Below, one piece after another: positions 8,760-16,715 of a DNA stretch of 64,000 bases. The notes under the pieces were generated by a model. That model was not told where the DNA came from. It did no database searches and saw nothing but the letters and a program-made list of their open reading frames with translations. The DNA comes from JBCAXA01 sp038534295 (lineage in GTDB: Bacteria; Pseudomonadota; Gammaproteobacteria; Steroidobacterales; Woeseiaceae). The stretch spans positions 186,001-250,000 of the forward strand of contig JBCAXA010000002.1 of the NCBI GenBank assembly GCA_038534295.1, given 5' to 3'. The position numbers and the translations under genes are program-made. Every line of letters starts with the position of its first letter. Position 1 is the stretch's first letter.

Positions 8760-9338
8760 CTATTGTAGCGTTCTTAACACACTGACCAGTTCTTTCGGGT
8801 CCGGGCGGGTACGAACGTCGGGGGCCACGCGGGCGAAGCGAATGATCCCGGCGCGATCGACGATGACGCTCGCCGGTCGGAAGGCGTCGGCGCCGAATTT
8901 TTCCCGAAAGCGCTCAGGGACGGCGTCGGGATGGTAGATGCCGAGCTCGCGCGCGAGTTTTAGGTCCTGGTCGACCCAGAAGGTGAAGTCGACGCCGAAT
9001 ACCTCAGCGACTCGACGCGTTGTATCGAGCGGCTTTGGCGTAACGAAGACGAGTTCGGCGTTATGTTCGGTTATTTCGCGATAGCTGGCGGTGAGTTGCT
9101 CTACCTGAGACGTGCAGAACGGACACCAGCCGCCACGCAGAAAAATGAGTACGAGTGCCGTGTCGCGCTCGCTTGAGACCGACACCGGGTTGCCATGATC
9201 GTCCGCCAGCTGCATCGGTGGAAACGGGTTGCCAGCGGCCAACGCCGCCGGCAGCCCGCTACCGCGATTCCGGCGGGCGAAGACGACGGCACCGATAAAC
9301 ACCGCCACCACGATTGCCGCCACGATTGTTAACGTCAT
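8760..9338 (-). CDS. membrane-anchored AhpC/TSA-type redoxin
   Basis: The 192-residue protein has an N-terminal hydrophobic helix (residues 1-22) that probably anchors it in the inner membrane. A thioredoxin-fold AhpC/TSA domain follows, with the active-site motif GGWCPFCTSQ (Cys72, Cys75). This spacing is typical of peroxiredoxin-like (DUF899/PRX-like2) redoxins. The later segments TPKPLDTTRRVAEVFGVDFTF and DRAGIIRFARV fit the family. Its start overlaps the stop of the quinone oxidoreductase gene by 4 bp, so the two are co-transcribed, perhaps as an oxidative-stress pair. Peroxidase versus thiol-disulfide reductase activity cannot be told from sequence. Confidence 0.87.
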   Translation of the reverse strand: MTLTIVAAIVVAVFIGAVVFARRNRGSGLPAALAAGNPFPPMQLADDHGNPVSVSSERDTALVLIFLRGGWCPFCTSQVEQLTASYREITEHNAELVFVTPKPLDTTRRVAEVFGVDFTFWVDQDLKLARELGIYHPDAVPERFREKFGADAFRPASVIVDRAGIIRFARVAPDVRTRPDPKELVSVLRTLQ

Positions 9339-10330
9339 GCTGTTTCTCCGGCAAGCGCCGTAGTCAATACGATTTTGCCCATGTGCTCGCTCGACTCCAT
9401 CAAGCGATGCGCGTCGGCCGCGTGCGCAAGGGGGAACTCAGCATAAACCGGTGGCCGAATCTGTCCGGCTTCGACGTGCGCCCAGATGTCACGGCGGATA
9501 CCGCTCGCGATTGCCGCTTTTTCGTCGGCGCTTTGCGGTCGCAGAGTCGACCCGGTCAACGTCAGGCGCTTCCGCAAGATAGGTCCAAGATTCAAAGTTG
9601 CCTGCGGGCCACGCAGAAACGCAATCAATGCATAACGGCCGTCGCGTCGCAGCAGGTCGAGATTTGGCTGTACGTAGTCCCCGGCAACCATGTCGAGCAC
9701 GACATCGACCTCGCCGAGTTCACGCTTAACGACTTCGGCAAAAACTGCCGTTCGATAATTGATTGCCAGCGTGGCTCCGTGTTGCTCACAGTAACGGCAT
9801 TTCTCATCGCTGCCGGCGGTCGTGACGACACGCGCCCCAATTGCCCGACCCAGTTGAATGGCCGTTGTGCCAATACCGCTCGAGCCGCCGTGAACGAGCA
9901 AAACCTCGCCGGCACGCAGGGCGCAACGCTCGAGTACGTTGTAATAGACGGTGAATAAGGTTTCCGGCAGCGCGGCCGCTTCCTGAAAACTGAAACCGGA
10001 TGGAACAGGCAATACGTGCCGCGCATCAACGGTGCAGTATTCAGCGTAGCCGCCGCCATGCACGAGCGCGCACACTGGGTCGTCAATCGCAAAGTTGCTT
10101 ACGCTATCGCCAAGCGCGCTGACCCGGCCGGCTACTTCCAGCCCCGGCAGCGGGCTCGCATCCGCCGGTACGGGATACTTGCCGGCTCGCTGCAGGCAGT
10201 CCGGGCGATTCACACCGGCGGCGTGCACGGCGATTTGCACTTCGCCGGCTTGCGGTTGCGGGACGGGAATTTCGGCGGGGACGAGTTGTTCGGGTCCCCC
10301 GGGGTTTTGAATACAAACGGCTTGCGCCAC
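9335..10330 (-). CDS. NAD(P)H-quinone oxidoreductase, medium-chain (PIG3-type)
   Basis: This is a zinc-independent medium-chain dehydrogenase/reductase that probably reduces quinones with NADPH. The sequence shows the GroES-like N-terminal domain (VNRPDCLQRAGKYP), the nucleotide-binding VHGGSSGIGTTAIQLGRAIGA motif, and the late segment ANLxLGPILRKRLTLTGSTLR typical of the TP53I3/PIG3 subfamily. I chose the GTG at 10330 because AAGGG lies 6 nt upstream and it gives the family N-terminus (331 aa); an upstream GTG at 10357 would add nine residues. It shares a 4 bp overlap with the downstream redoxin gene and diverges from the CoA-transferase operon. Confidence 0.9.
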   Translation of the reverse strand: MAQAVCIQNPGGPEQLVPAEIPVPQPQAGEVQIAVHAAGVNRPDCLQRAGKYPVPADASPLPGLEVAGRVSALGDSVSNFAIDDPVCALVHGGGYAEYCTVDARHVLPVPSGFSFQEAAALPETLFTVYYNVLERCALRAGEVLLVHGGSSGIGTTAIQLGRAIGARVVTTAGSDEKCRYCEQHGATLAINYRTAVFAEVVKRELGEVDVVLDMVAGDYVQPNLDLLRRDGRYALIAFLRGPQATLNLGPILRKRLTLTGSTLRPQSADEKAAIASGIRRDIWAHVEAGQIRPPVYAEFPLAHAADAHRLMESSEHMGKIVLTTALAGETA

Positions 10331-10431
10331 GTCAGACCCTTTTGCAGTCGATATCACGGCGGACAGTACCGTGCTCGCAGGTGCGTGGCCAGCCGTGTGA
10401 AACGGCTAGCACCGGGCGCGCGGCGTCTCAC

Positions 10432-10461
10432 TTACGGGGTGACTTTCGAATCTGCTAGCAT
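10432..10461 (+). promoter_or_regulatory. possible extended -10 promoter for the CoA-transferase operon
   Basis: TGCTAGCAT (TGn plus TAGCAT at 10456-10461) looks like an extended -10 element, with a poor -35 (TTACGG at 10432). A 6-bp inverted repeat, AGCCGT/ACGGCT, lies upstream at 10391-10407 and could be an operator. The position, about 40 nt before scoA, suits this role. Confidence 0.3.
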
Positions 10462-10502
10462 CACGACGCCGACAAGAACGACAAACAGGATCACAATCGC
10501 CT

Positions 10503-11204
10503 ATGCCCATCGATAAACGCGTTGCCGATGCGGACGAGGCAGTGCACGGCGTTACCGACGGAATGACGCTAATGCTGGGCGGCTTCGGATTGTGCGGCAT
10601 ACCGGAGAATGCCATTGGCGCACTGCTGCGGCTCGGCGTACGTGATCTCACGTGTATTTCAAACAATGCCGGCGTCGACGATTTCGGCATTGGCTTGATG
10701 CTGCATCAGCGTCAGGTGCGCAAAATGATCTCGTCGTACGTCGGCGAGAACGCCGAGTTCGAGCGGCAGCTATTGTCCGGTGAGCTTGATGTCGAGTTGA
10801 CGCCCCAGGGCACGCTTGCCGAGAAGATTCGTGCCGGTGGTGCGGGGATCCCGGCTTTTTTTACCGCGACCGGTTATGGGACCGAAGTCGCCGAGGGAAA
10901 AGAGACTCGAGAGATCGATGGTCGTCACTACGTCCTTGAGGCCTCTTTGTTTGCCGACTTCTCGTTCGTAAAAGCGTGGCGCGGCGACTCGATGGGGAAC
11001 CTCATCTATCGCGGTACCGCACGCAATTTCAACCCTCCGATGGCAACCGCAGGTCGCGTAACCGTCGCCGAGGTTGATGAACTGGTCGAGGTCGGTGAGC
11101 TCGACGCGAACGACATTCATACGCCAGGGATTTACGTGCAGCGCATATTTCAGGGTGCCGGATACGAAAAACGCATCGAGCAGCGCACGGTCCGCGAGCG
11201 CTGA
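10503..11204 (+). CDS. scoA: 3-oxoacid CoA-transferase subunit A
   Basis: This is the alpha subunit of succinyl-CoA:3-ketoacid CoA-transferase, which moves CoA between succinyl-CoA and acetoacetate in ketone-body and branched-chain amino acid metabolism. The 233-residue length is normal for the family. The family motif MLGGFGLCGIPEN lies near residue 22, and GTLAEKIRAGGAGIPAFFT and the RGTARNFNPP segment are also diagnostic. The partner subunit starts 33 bp downstream. AtoD-like acetate CoA-transferase is an alternative substrate assignment, but the sequence pattern favours the SCOT type. Cytoplasmic. Confidence 0.95.
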   Translation: MPIDKRVADADEAVHGVTDGMTLMLGGFGLCGIPENAIGALLRLGVRDLTCISNNAGVDDFGIGLMLHQRQVRKMISSYVGENAEFERQLLSGELDVELTPQGTLAEKIRAGGAGIPAFFTATGYGTEVAEGKETREIDGRHYVLEASLFADFSFVKAWRGDSMGNLIYRGTARNFNPPMATAGRVTVAEVDELVEVGELDANDIHTPGIYVQRIFQGAGYEKRIEQRTVRER

Positions 11205-11236
11205 AGGGCTGCGGCCATAACAGGTGGTAACGAGCT

Positions 11237-11893
11237 ATGAGCTTGGACAAGAACGGCATTGCGAAACGCATCGCAGCAGAGCTCCGCGATGGCTACTACG
11301 TAAACCTCGGCATTGGTATTCCGACGCTGGTCGCTAACTACGTTCCGGACGGTATCGACGTCGTATTGCAAAGCGAGAACGGTTTGCTCGGCATGGGCCC
11401 ATTTCCGTTTGACGACGAGGTGGACCCGGACTTGATCAACGCAGGTAAGCAGACGGTGACGACGTTGCCGGGTTCGTCGCTGTTTTCGTCCGACGAGAGT
11501 TTCGCAATGATTCGCGGTGGCCACGTCGATCTGACGGTCCTTGGCGCTATGGAAGTCGCTGACAACGGCGACATCGCGAACTGGAAGATTCCCGGCAAGA
11601 TGGTCAAAGGTATGGGTGGGGCGATGGATTTGGTCGCGGCGGCAGACAACATCATTGTTGCGATGATGCACACGAGCCGCGGCGGCGATTCGAAATTGCT
11701 GACCGAGTGTACGTTGCCGATTACCGGGGTACAGTGCGTGCGGCGCATCGTCAGCAACCTCGCCGTGATCGACATTACAGAGCGCGGCTTCGAGTTGCGC
11801 GAGCGCGCGCCCGGCGTCAGCGTTGACGATGTCGTTGCGGCGACTGCCGCACCGCTACGCGTTAGCGGCGACATCCCTGAAATTCGCGTCTAG
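11237..11893 (+). CDS. scoB: 3-oxoacid CoA-transferase subunit B
   Basis: This beta subunit carries the catalytic glutamate of class I CoA-transferases in the SENGLLG motif (Glu47). The 218-residue product also shows NLGIGIPTLVANYVP near the N-terminus and the GGAMDLV segment seen in SCOT beta chains. It pairs with the alpha subunit immediately upstream. A thioesterase gene begins 9 bp after its stop, with GGGAG as ribosome binding site. The operon continues into glpK, which links a ketoacid CoA-transferase with glycerol uptake metabolism, an uncommon grouping. Confidence 0.95.
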   Translation: MSLDKNGIAKRIAAELRDGYYVNLGIGIPTLVANYVPDGIDVVLQSENGLLGMGPFPFDDEVDPDLINAGKQTVTTLPGSSLFSSDESFAMIRGGHVDLTVLGAMEVADNGDIANWKIPGKMVKGMGGAMDLVAAADNIIVAMMHTSRGGDSKLLTECTLPITGVQCVRRIVSNLAVIDITERGFELRERAPGVSVDDVVAATAAPLRVSGDIPEIRV

Positions 11894-11901
11894 GGAGACT
11901 T

Positions 11902-12408
11902 GTGCAGCGTCTCCCGCCCGTGCGTGATGACAGCGGTCTGACGGTCCATCGCGGGCAGGTGCTCGCCGAGTGGATTGACGCCAATGGTCATATGAACGTT
12001 GCGTGGTACGGCCTAGTCTTTGACCAAGCCGTCGATGCGCTGTGGGAGCGCATCGGTCACGATCCGGATTATCGCCAACAGCATCGTTCAACCACATTCG
12101 CCGCCGAATCGCACAGCCGATACCTCAAAGAGATCGGCGACGGCGAGACGTTTGTGGTGCAAACGCGCATCGTCGATATGGACGAGCGCCGCGTGCATCA
12201 GTTTCAGCAACTCTATGCGGATAGCGACAGCCGTTTGGTCGCGACGTGCGAGTGGATGCACCTGCATGTAAGTCTCGCTACCCGTCGTGTGTCGGCGTGG
12301 CCAGCGGACATCTACGATCAATTGGCAATGCTCGCCCGTGAGCAACGCGACTGGCCGGCCCCTGACGGGCTGGCTGCGTCCATCGGTATGAGACGGAGTT
12401 CGACATGA
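11902..12408 (+). CDS. hotdog-fold acyl-CoA thioesterase family protein
   Basis: The 168-residue protein belongs to the 4-hydroxybenzoyl-CoA thioesterase-like hotdog family. The WIDANGHMNVAWYGLVFDQA stretch contains the conserved Asp and the Gly-His-Met-Asn signature that forms the active site. The later part has the expected beta-strand pattern (FVVQTRIVDMDERRVHQFQQLY). Carnitine-catabolism thioesterases share this motif, so betainyl-CoA hydrolysis is possible but unsupported here. The start is a GTG 9 bp after scoB; the end overlaps the glpK start (ATGA). Co-transcription with scoAB suggests an acyl-CoA of a catabolic pathway as substrate. Confidence 0.85.
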   Translation: MQRLPPVRDDSGLTVHRGQVLAEWIDANGHMNVAWYGLVFDQAVDALWERIGHDPDYRQQHRSTTFAAESHSRYLKEIGDGETFVVQTRIVDMDERRVHQFQQLYADSDSRLVATCEWMHLHVSLATRRVSAWPADIYDQLAMLAREQRDWPAPDGLAASIGMRRSST

Positions 12409-13886
12409 GCAACGAGACCTTCATTCTAGCCATCGACCAAGGCACGACCAGTTCCCGAGCAGTCATCTACGACGACAGTCTTGTACCGATCACGAGTGCA
12501 CAACAGGAGTTCGCACAAATCTATCCCCACTCGGGCTGGGTTGAGCACGACCCTGAAGTGATTTGGGCCACGGTCGTTGCCGTTTGTCGCGACGCGATAG
12601 AGCAAGCAAACGTCGCGCCGGCAAGCATTGCTGCGATAGGTATTACCAACCAACGCGAAACGACGGTGGTATGGGATCGGGCCACGGGTAAGCCGATTTA
12701 CAACGCGATCGTTTGGCAGGATCGGCGCACCGCCGATCGCTGCGACGCGCTCCGCGAAGGCGGTTCCGAGTCAGCGGTTGCCGCCAAGACCGGGCTTCGA
12801 TTCGACCCGTATTTCTCGGGCACCAAGATCGCGTGGATTCTTGACGAAGTACCGGGCGCCCGCGCCCGCGCCGAACGCGGCGAGCTGGCGTTCGGGACGA
12901 TCGACGCGTTCCTGATCGACCGTCTCACGGGACATCGTGTCCACGCGACCGACGCCACCAACGCGTCACGTACGCTGCTGTATGACATTCACGCCGGCAC
13001 CTGGGACGCTGAACTGGCTGAGCTGCTGCAGGTGCCGCTGAATCTCTTGCCCGACGTGCGTGATTGCGATGCCAGCTTTGGCAACGTTGACGCAAGCCTG
13101 TTTGGCGTCAATGCACCGATCCACGGCGTTGCCGGCGATCAGCAAGCCGCATTGTTCGGGCAAGCGTGCTTTGACCCCGGCATGATTAAGAGTACTTACG
13201 GCACCGGTTGCTTCGTCATTGCGAACACCGGGTCGAGCGCGCTGGCGTCAAAGAATCAGCTGCTCACGACAATTGCCAGCCGCATCGATGGCGAGGTCAC
13301 CTATGGCCTCGAAGGCAGTATCTTTGTCGCCGGTTCGGCGATCCAGTGGTTGCGCGATGGTCTGGCAATTATTGAGTCGGCGGCGGACACCGAAGCCTTG
13401 GCCGTCGAGTCTGGTGTTGTCGACGATGTCATTGTCGTGCCGGCGTTTACCGGACTCGGTGCTCCGTATTGGGATCCGCAAGCGCGTGGCGCTATTTTTG
13501 GATTGACCCGTGACACGGATCGACGCACGTTGGCCACCGCGACGCTCCAGTCAGTCGCCTACCAGACCTGTGACCTGATGCGTGCAATGGCGGACGACGG
13601 TATCACGCCAAAAACCCTGCGCGTTGACGGCGGCATGGTGGCGAATAACTGGTACTGCCAATTCTTGGCCGACATGATTCAGATCCCGGTGCAGCGCCCG
13701 AGCAACGTCGAGTCGACCGTGCTGGGCGCCGCAGCGTTGGCTGGCCTCGGCGCCGGTGTTTTCGAGTCTCGACAGGCGTTGCAGTCGCGCTGGGAACTCG
13801 ATCGCGTGTTTGACGTGGCGATGTCGCCGAAGCAGAGCGAGTCGCGCTACCGGCGCTGGCAGGAGGCGGTTCGGCGGGTTCGTTGA
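12405..13886 (+). CDS. glpK: glycerol kinase
   Basis: Glycerol kinase phosphorylates glycerol to sn-glycerol 3-phosphate. The 493-residue length is typical. The N-terminal phosphate loop DQGTTSSRA, the NQRETTVVWDRATGKPI segment with substrate-binding residues, GVAGDQQAALFGQ, and the second FGGY signature around RVDGGMVANNWYCQFLAD are all present. It ends the scoAB-thioesterase operon, with its start overlapping the thioesterase stop. The oxidising enzyme glpD lies more than 20 kb away after proA, and neither glpF nor glpR is visible. It converges on a small membrane protein gene 11 bp downstream. Confidence 0.97.
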   Translation: MSNETFILAIDQGTTSSRAVIYDDSLVPITSAQQEFAQIYPHSGWVEHDPEVIWATVVAVCRDAIEQANVAPASIAAIGITNQRETTVVWDRATGKPIYNAIVWQDRRTADRCDALREGGSESAVAAKTGLRFDPYFSGTKIAWILDEVPGARARAERGELAFGTIDAFLIDRLTGHRVHATDATNASRTLLYDIHAGTWDAELAELLQVPLNLLPDVRDCDASFGNVDASLFGVNAPIHGVAGDQQAALFGQACFDPGMIKSTYGTGCFVIANTGSSALASKNQLLTTIASRIDGEVTYGLEGSIFVAGSAIQWLRDGLAIIESAADTEALAVESGVVDDVIVVPAFTGLGAPYWDPQARGAIFGLTRDTDRRTLATATLQSVAYQTCDLMRAMADDGITPKTLRVDGGMVANNWYCQFLADMIQIPVQRPSNVESTVLGAAALAGLGAGVFESRQALQSRWELDRVFDVAMSPKQSESRYRRWQEAVRRVR

Positions 13887-13897
13887 GTAAGGCGGCG

Positions 13898-14362
13898 CTA
13901 AGATTCCGCGCGCGGGCCGGCATAGCGCACTGCGCGGCCGTCAGGAAAGGCCGTGCCGTAAGCCAGCCAAAAGCTCACTACGGAAACGATGAGCGCATAC
14001 GTCGCCAGCAGCGGGTCGGCCAAGGGCGTCGCAACTAGACTTGCGGCGATGGCCAGTGCGAGTCCCGCTAGCGCCGCCAGCACGAGTAGCGCGCAGCCTG
14101 CCACCCAGCACCAGGCCGGCAGATGCGACAGCGCATTGCGTACCGAACGGTTAGGACGCAGCGCGATACTCCCCAACCACAGCGTTGCTGCACCGCTCCA
14201 AATCAACAGCAAATGCCGCAGCGATGCGATGGCATCGAGCGTCGTCCCTAGAAACAGCACCATCAGTGCCAATAGTGCGAGGGCGATCGCTGCTGGTGCC
14301 AGCAGTAGCACAGCCGTAAACTCTGGAGTTCGTGCGTTATGACCGGAGCGCTCTGTCAGCAT
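13898..14362 (-). CDS. small four-helix membrane protein, unknown function
   Basis: The 154-residue protein is made mostly of four hydrophobic segments, about residues 18-38, 45-65, 83-110 and 120-140, joined by short basic loops. I recognise no motif. The Leu/Ala-rich composition makes homology hard to judge by eye. It converges on glpK and diverges from a MaoC-family gene. The start at 14362 is uncertain. Confidence 0.6.
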   Translation of the reverse strand: MLTERSGHNARTPEFTAVLLLAPAAIALALLALMVLFLGTTLDAIASLRHLLLIWSGAATLWLGSIALRPNRSVRNALSHLPAWCWVAGCALLVLAALAGLALAIAASLVATPLADPLLATYALIVSVVSFWLAYGTAFPDGRAVRYAGPRAES

Positions 14363-14443
14363 ATCGATCCGCCGCCATAAACGGGCGCTGCCAGAAGTCG
14401 GCGCTCAAACGCATTCGAAAGTCCGTCAGTCAAGGAAAGCGCC

Positions 14444-14902
14444 GTGCAGTTCGTTCCCAAAGAAAAACTCGAAGAATTCATCGGTGTCGAGCGTGAGCCG
14501 TCCGATTGGTTACTCATCGATCAAGATCGCATTAATCAATTTGCCGAAGCGACCCTGGATCACCAATTCATTCACGTCGATCCAGATCAGGCGGCCAAAA
14601 CGCCGTTCGGAACCACGATCGCTCACGGGTTTTTGACGCTGTCGCTCGTGACGCATCTTGCCACGTTTACCTCGGTAGCGCCGGAAGGGATCGCGATGGC
14701 GATCAACTATGGATCTGACAAGGTTCGCTTTATTTCGCCCGTGCGCTGTGGCCAACGAATTCGAGCGCATTCGGTTGTGCAAAGCGTTGCCGAAAAAACG
14801 CCAGGCCAGATTCTCATAAAGAATCTTGTCACGATTGAAATCGAGGGCGAGCAGAAACCGGCTCTGGTTGCCGAGGTGCTGTCCCTCTTCATACTTGCCT
14901 GA
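14444..14902 (+). CDS. MaoC family (R)-specific enoyl-CoA hydratase-like protein
   Basis: This 152-residue hotdog protein carries the hydratase-2 motif DHQFIHVDPDQAAKTPFG with catalytic Asp39 and His44, followed by AHGFLTLS. It is predicted to hydrate a trans-2-enoyl-CoA to the (R)-3-hydroxyacyl-CoA, or to act on a related thioester. Its length and the GIAMAINYGSDKVRFISPV segment are typical of stand-alone MaoC/NodN-type proteins. There is no fatty acid operon around it. It lies 48 bp before the PP2C phosphatase gene, probably by chance. Confidence 0.92.
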   Translation: MQFVPKEKLEEFIGVEREPSDWLLIDQDRINQFAEATLDHQFIHVDPDQAAKTPFGTTIAHGFLTLSLVTHLATFTSVAPEGIAMAINYGSDKVRFISPVRCGQRIRAHSVVQSVAEKTPGQILIKNLVTIEIEGEQKPALVAEVLSLFILA

Positions 14903-14950
14903 GCGCCCACATACGGCGCTTGGTCGCATCGCGCAGCGAGGCCGCCTGCG

Positions 14951-15769
14951 GTGAGCGACGAGCTGTCTGCCTGGTTCTCGGCCGACGCCGAGGACGGCTC
15001 CGTGTTCGAGGTCGAGGCCGGCGGTGGCACCGCTATCGGTTTCACGATGCAGAGTCCGGACAAGTCGAGCGGCAACGAGGACTCGATTGCCATCGTTCAT
15101 TACAGCTCGGACGCGTGTGCGTTGATCGTCGCTGACGGTGCCGGCGGGCTGCCTGGCGCGGCGGACGCATCGCAAACAGCGATAGCGGCCCTGCTGGAAT
15201 CACTCGCCGTCGGGCGGGCCGCTGGGACCGGGCTGGCGGTGGCGCTCGCCGACGCGGTGCCGGCCGCGAACAAAGCCGTCATGGCGCTGCGCAACCGATC
15301 GGCGACAACGCTAACTGTCGTGTCTGTCGAGGGACGCCAAGGGCGGTGTTTTCACGTTGGCGATTCGGCAGCGCTGGTCACCGGTCAGCGCGGCGCCGTT
15401 CGCTTTGCGACGGTTGGGCACTCGCCGGTCGCCTTTGCCGTCGCGGCCGGCCTCATTACCGAGGAGGAATCGATGTTCCATATCGATCGGCACATCGTCT
15501 CGAATTTCCTCGGCAACCCGCTAATGCGAATGGATATCAGTGGCACTTTCGAATTGGCGGCTCGAGATACTGTCCTCGTGTGCAGCGACGGTCTCACCGA
15601 CAACCTCTTAACCAAAGAGATTATTGAACACGTGCGCTGCGGGGCGCTGGCCGTGGTCGTGCCAGGCCTGATTCAGGCGACGCTCGAGCGTATGTTGAAC
15701 CCGGCCTCCGAGGTCGCGTCGAAGCCCGACGACCTATCGCTGGTGGTTTTTCGCAAACCCCCGACATGA
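14951..15769 (+). CDS. PP2C-family protein serine/threonine phosphatase
   Basis: This 272-residue soluble phosphatase has all the PP2C metal-site motifs in order: SGNEDS (Glu43, Asp44), VADGAGG (Asp62, Gly63), HVGDSAA, CSDGLTDN and KPDDLSLVVF. It should therefore be an active Mn/Mg-dependent phosphatase that removes phosphate from Ser/Thr. The GTG at 14951 is preceded by GCGAGG. It opens the kinase/FHA/vWA gene block and is the likely antagonist of the transmembrane kinase at 17996, like the PppA/PpkA pair in other bacterial systems. A 103 bp gap with a TATACT box (15837) separates it from the next gene, so the rest of the block may have its own promoter. Confidence 0.92.
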   Translation: MSDELSAWFSADAEDGSVFEVEAGGGTAIGFTMQSPDKSSGNEDSIAIVHYSSDACALIVADGAGGLPGAADASQTAIAALLESLAVGRAAGTGLAVALADAVPAANKAVMALRNRSATTLTVVSVEGRQGRCFHVGDSAALVTGQRGAVRFATVGHSPVAFAVAAGLITEEESMFHIDRHIVSNFLGNPLMRMDISGTFELAARDTVLVCSDGLTDNLLTKEIIEHVRCGALAVVVPGLIQATLERMLNPASEVASKPDDLSLVVFRKPPT

Positions 15770-15872
15770 CTCGCTTTGCTGGTCGCGGAACTAAGACACG
15801 TGGCTTTTATCCAACGGTTTAGCGATAGCGCGCTGCTATACTGGTGAGGTCGCCCCTGGGCGAGGAGCAACC

Positions 15873-16715
15873 ATGAAATTTAACGTCACACGGAATCGAA
15901 TTCGACACGCGCTTGCCACAGTTTTTGCTGTGCTGGCAATTGGCCTGGCTGGCTGTAGCGCTACCTCTGTGAGCGGTGGTGGCGGCGGCGGCGGATTGCC
16001 CGGCGGTGGCGGTGGTGCCGGTTTGCCGGGCGGCGGTGGTGCCGGTCTGCCGGGCGGCGGTGGCGCCGGTTTGCCGAGTGGCGGTGGTGGCGCACCCAGC
16101 GGTGGCGGCCTTCCAGGTGGTAATTTGCCGAGCGGCGGCGGTGCACCGTCGATACCCGGTGCCGGCATGCCCAGCGGTGGCGGCGCGCCCAGCGGTGGCG
16201 GCGGCTCGGACCCATTCGGCGGCGATCCCGGCGGCGCAACGGGCGGCGGCGGCGGCGGCGATCTCGGTGGCCTCGACGACGAATTTGACAAGACCTTGGA
16301 CGATTTCGAGGACGGTCTGAATCGCGATCAGCAGCAGGCCAGTGAGCAAGGCCGTGATTTGGGCACGTTCGAACGTGGCGAGCCGGGCGGCAACAGCGGT
16401 GGCCGTCGCTCTGGGGGCGTCAGTGTCGGCAACCGTGCCGATCCGAACGCCGCGCCGCCGAGCTCCGGTGGCCAGACGTCCGGACAGCAGGGCGGCACTG
16501 GTGGACGGCAGAGCGATAGCTCCTCTGAGAGTCAGCCGTCCGTGCAGGGCGTGAGTGACGATCAGATTGCCGAGCGCACCCCCGAAGACATTCCCGAACC
16601 GTTCGACGACGACATCGTCGCCCAGCAGCTTCGCGAAGTTGCTCTGGCCGAAGAGGATCCAGAGCTGCGCGAGAAGTACTGGGAGGAATATCGCAAATAC
16701 AAAGGGATTAATTGA
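15873..16715 (+). CDS. glycine-rich low-complexity lipoprotein
   Basis: The 280-residue product has a lipoprotein signal peptide ending LAGC (Cys near residue 28), so it is lipid-anchored in the envelope. Residues 33-130 are a low-complexity tract of Gly-rich units such as GGGGAGLPGGGGAGLP. Past this come an acidic helical segment, a Ser/Gly/Gln-rich linker, and an acidic, possibly helical C-terminus with a PEDIPEPFDDD motif. The ATG follows a strong GAGGAG site. The stop overlaps the next ATG (TGATG). I recognise no family. Flexible Gly/Pro linkers of this sort often span the periplasm, which would suit an envelope machine; that role is inferred. Confidence 0.82.
   Translation: MKFNVTRNRIRHALATVFAVLAIGLAGCSATSVSGGGGGGGLPGGGGGAGLPGGGGAGLPGGGGAGLPSGGGGAPSGGGLPGGNLPSGGGAPSIPGAGMPSGGGAPSGGGGSDPFGGDPGGATGGGGGGDLGGLDDEFDKTLDDFEDGLNRDQQQASEQGRDLGTFERGEPGGNSGGRRSGGVSVGNRADPNAAPPSSGGQTSGQQGGTGGRQSDSSSESQPSVQGVSDDQIAERTPEDIPEPFDDDIVAQQLREVALAEEDPELREKYWEEYRKYKGIN
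15974..16255 (+). repeat. in-frame GGCGGTGGT-type low-complexity repeats
   Basis: The coding DNA for the Gly-rich tract consists of degenerate repeats of GGCGGTGG and CCGGTTTGCCGGGCGG-like units. These are slippage-prone and could vary in copy number between strains. They are coding and keep frame, so this is not a CRISPR or intergenic satellite. Confidence 0.8.

Noticed and set aside
15974..16255. Possible CRISPR or minisatellite array.
   Set aside because: Units are short, degenerate, in frame and code for a Gly-rich tract; there are no spacers.
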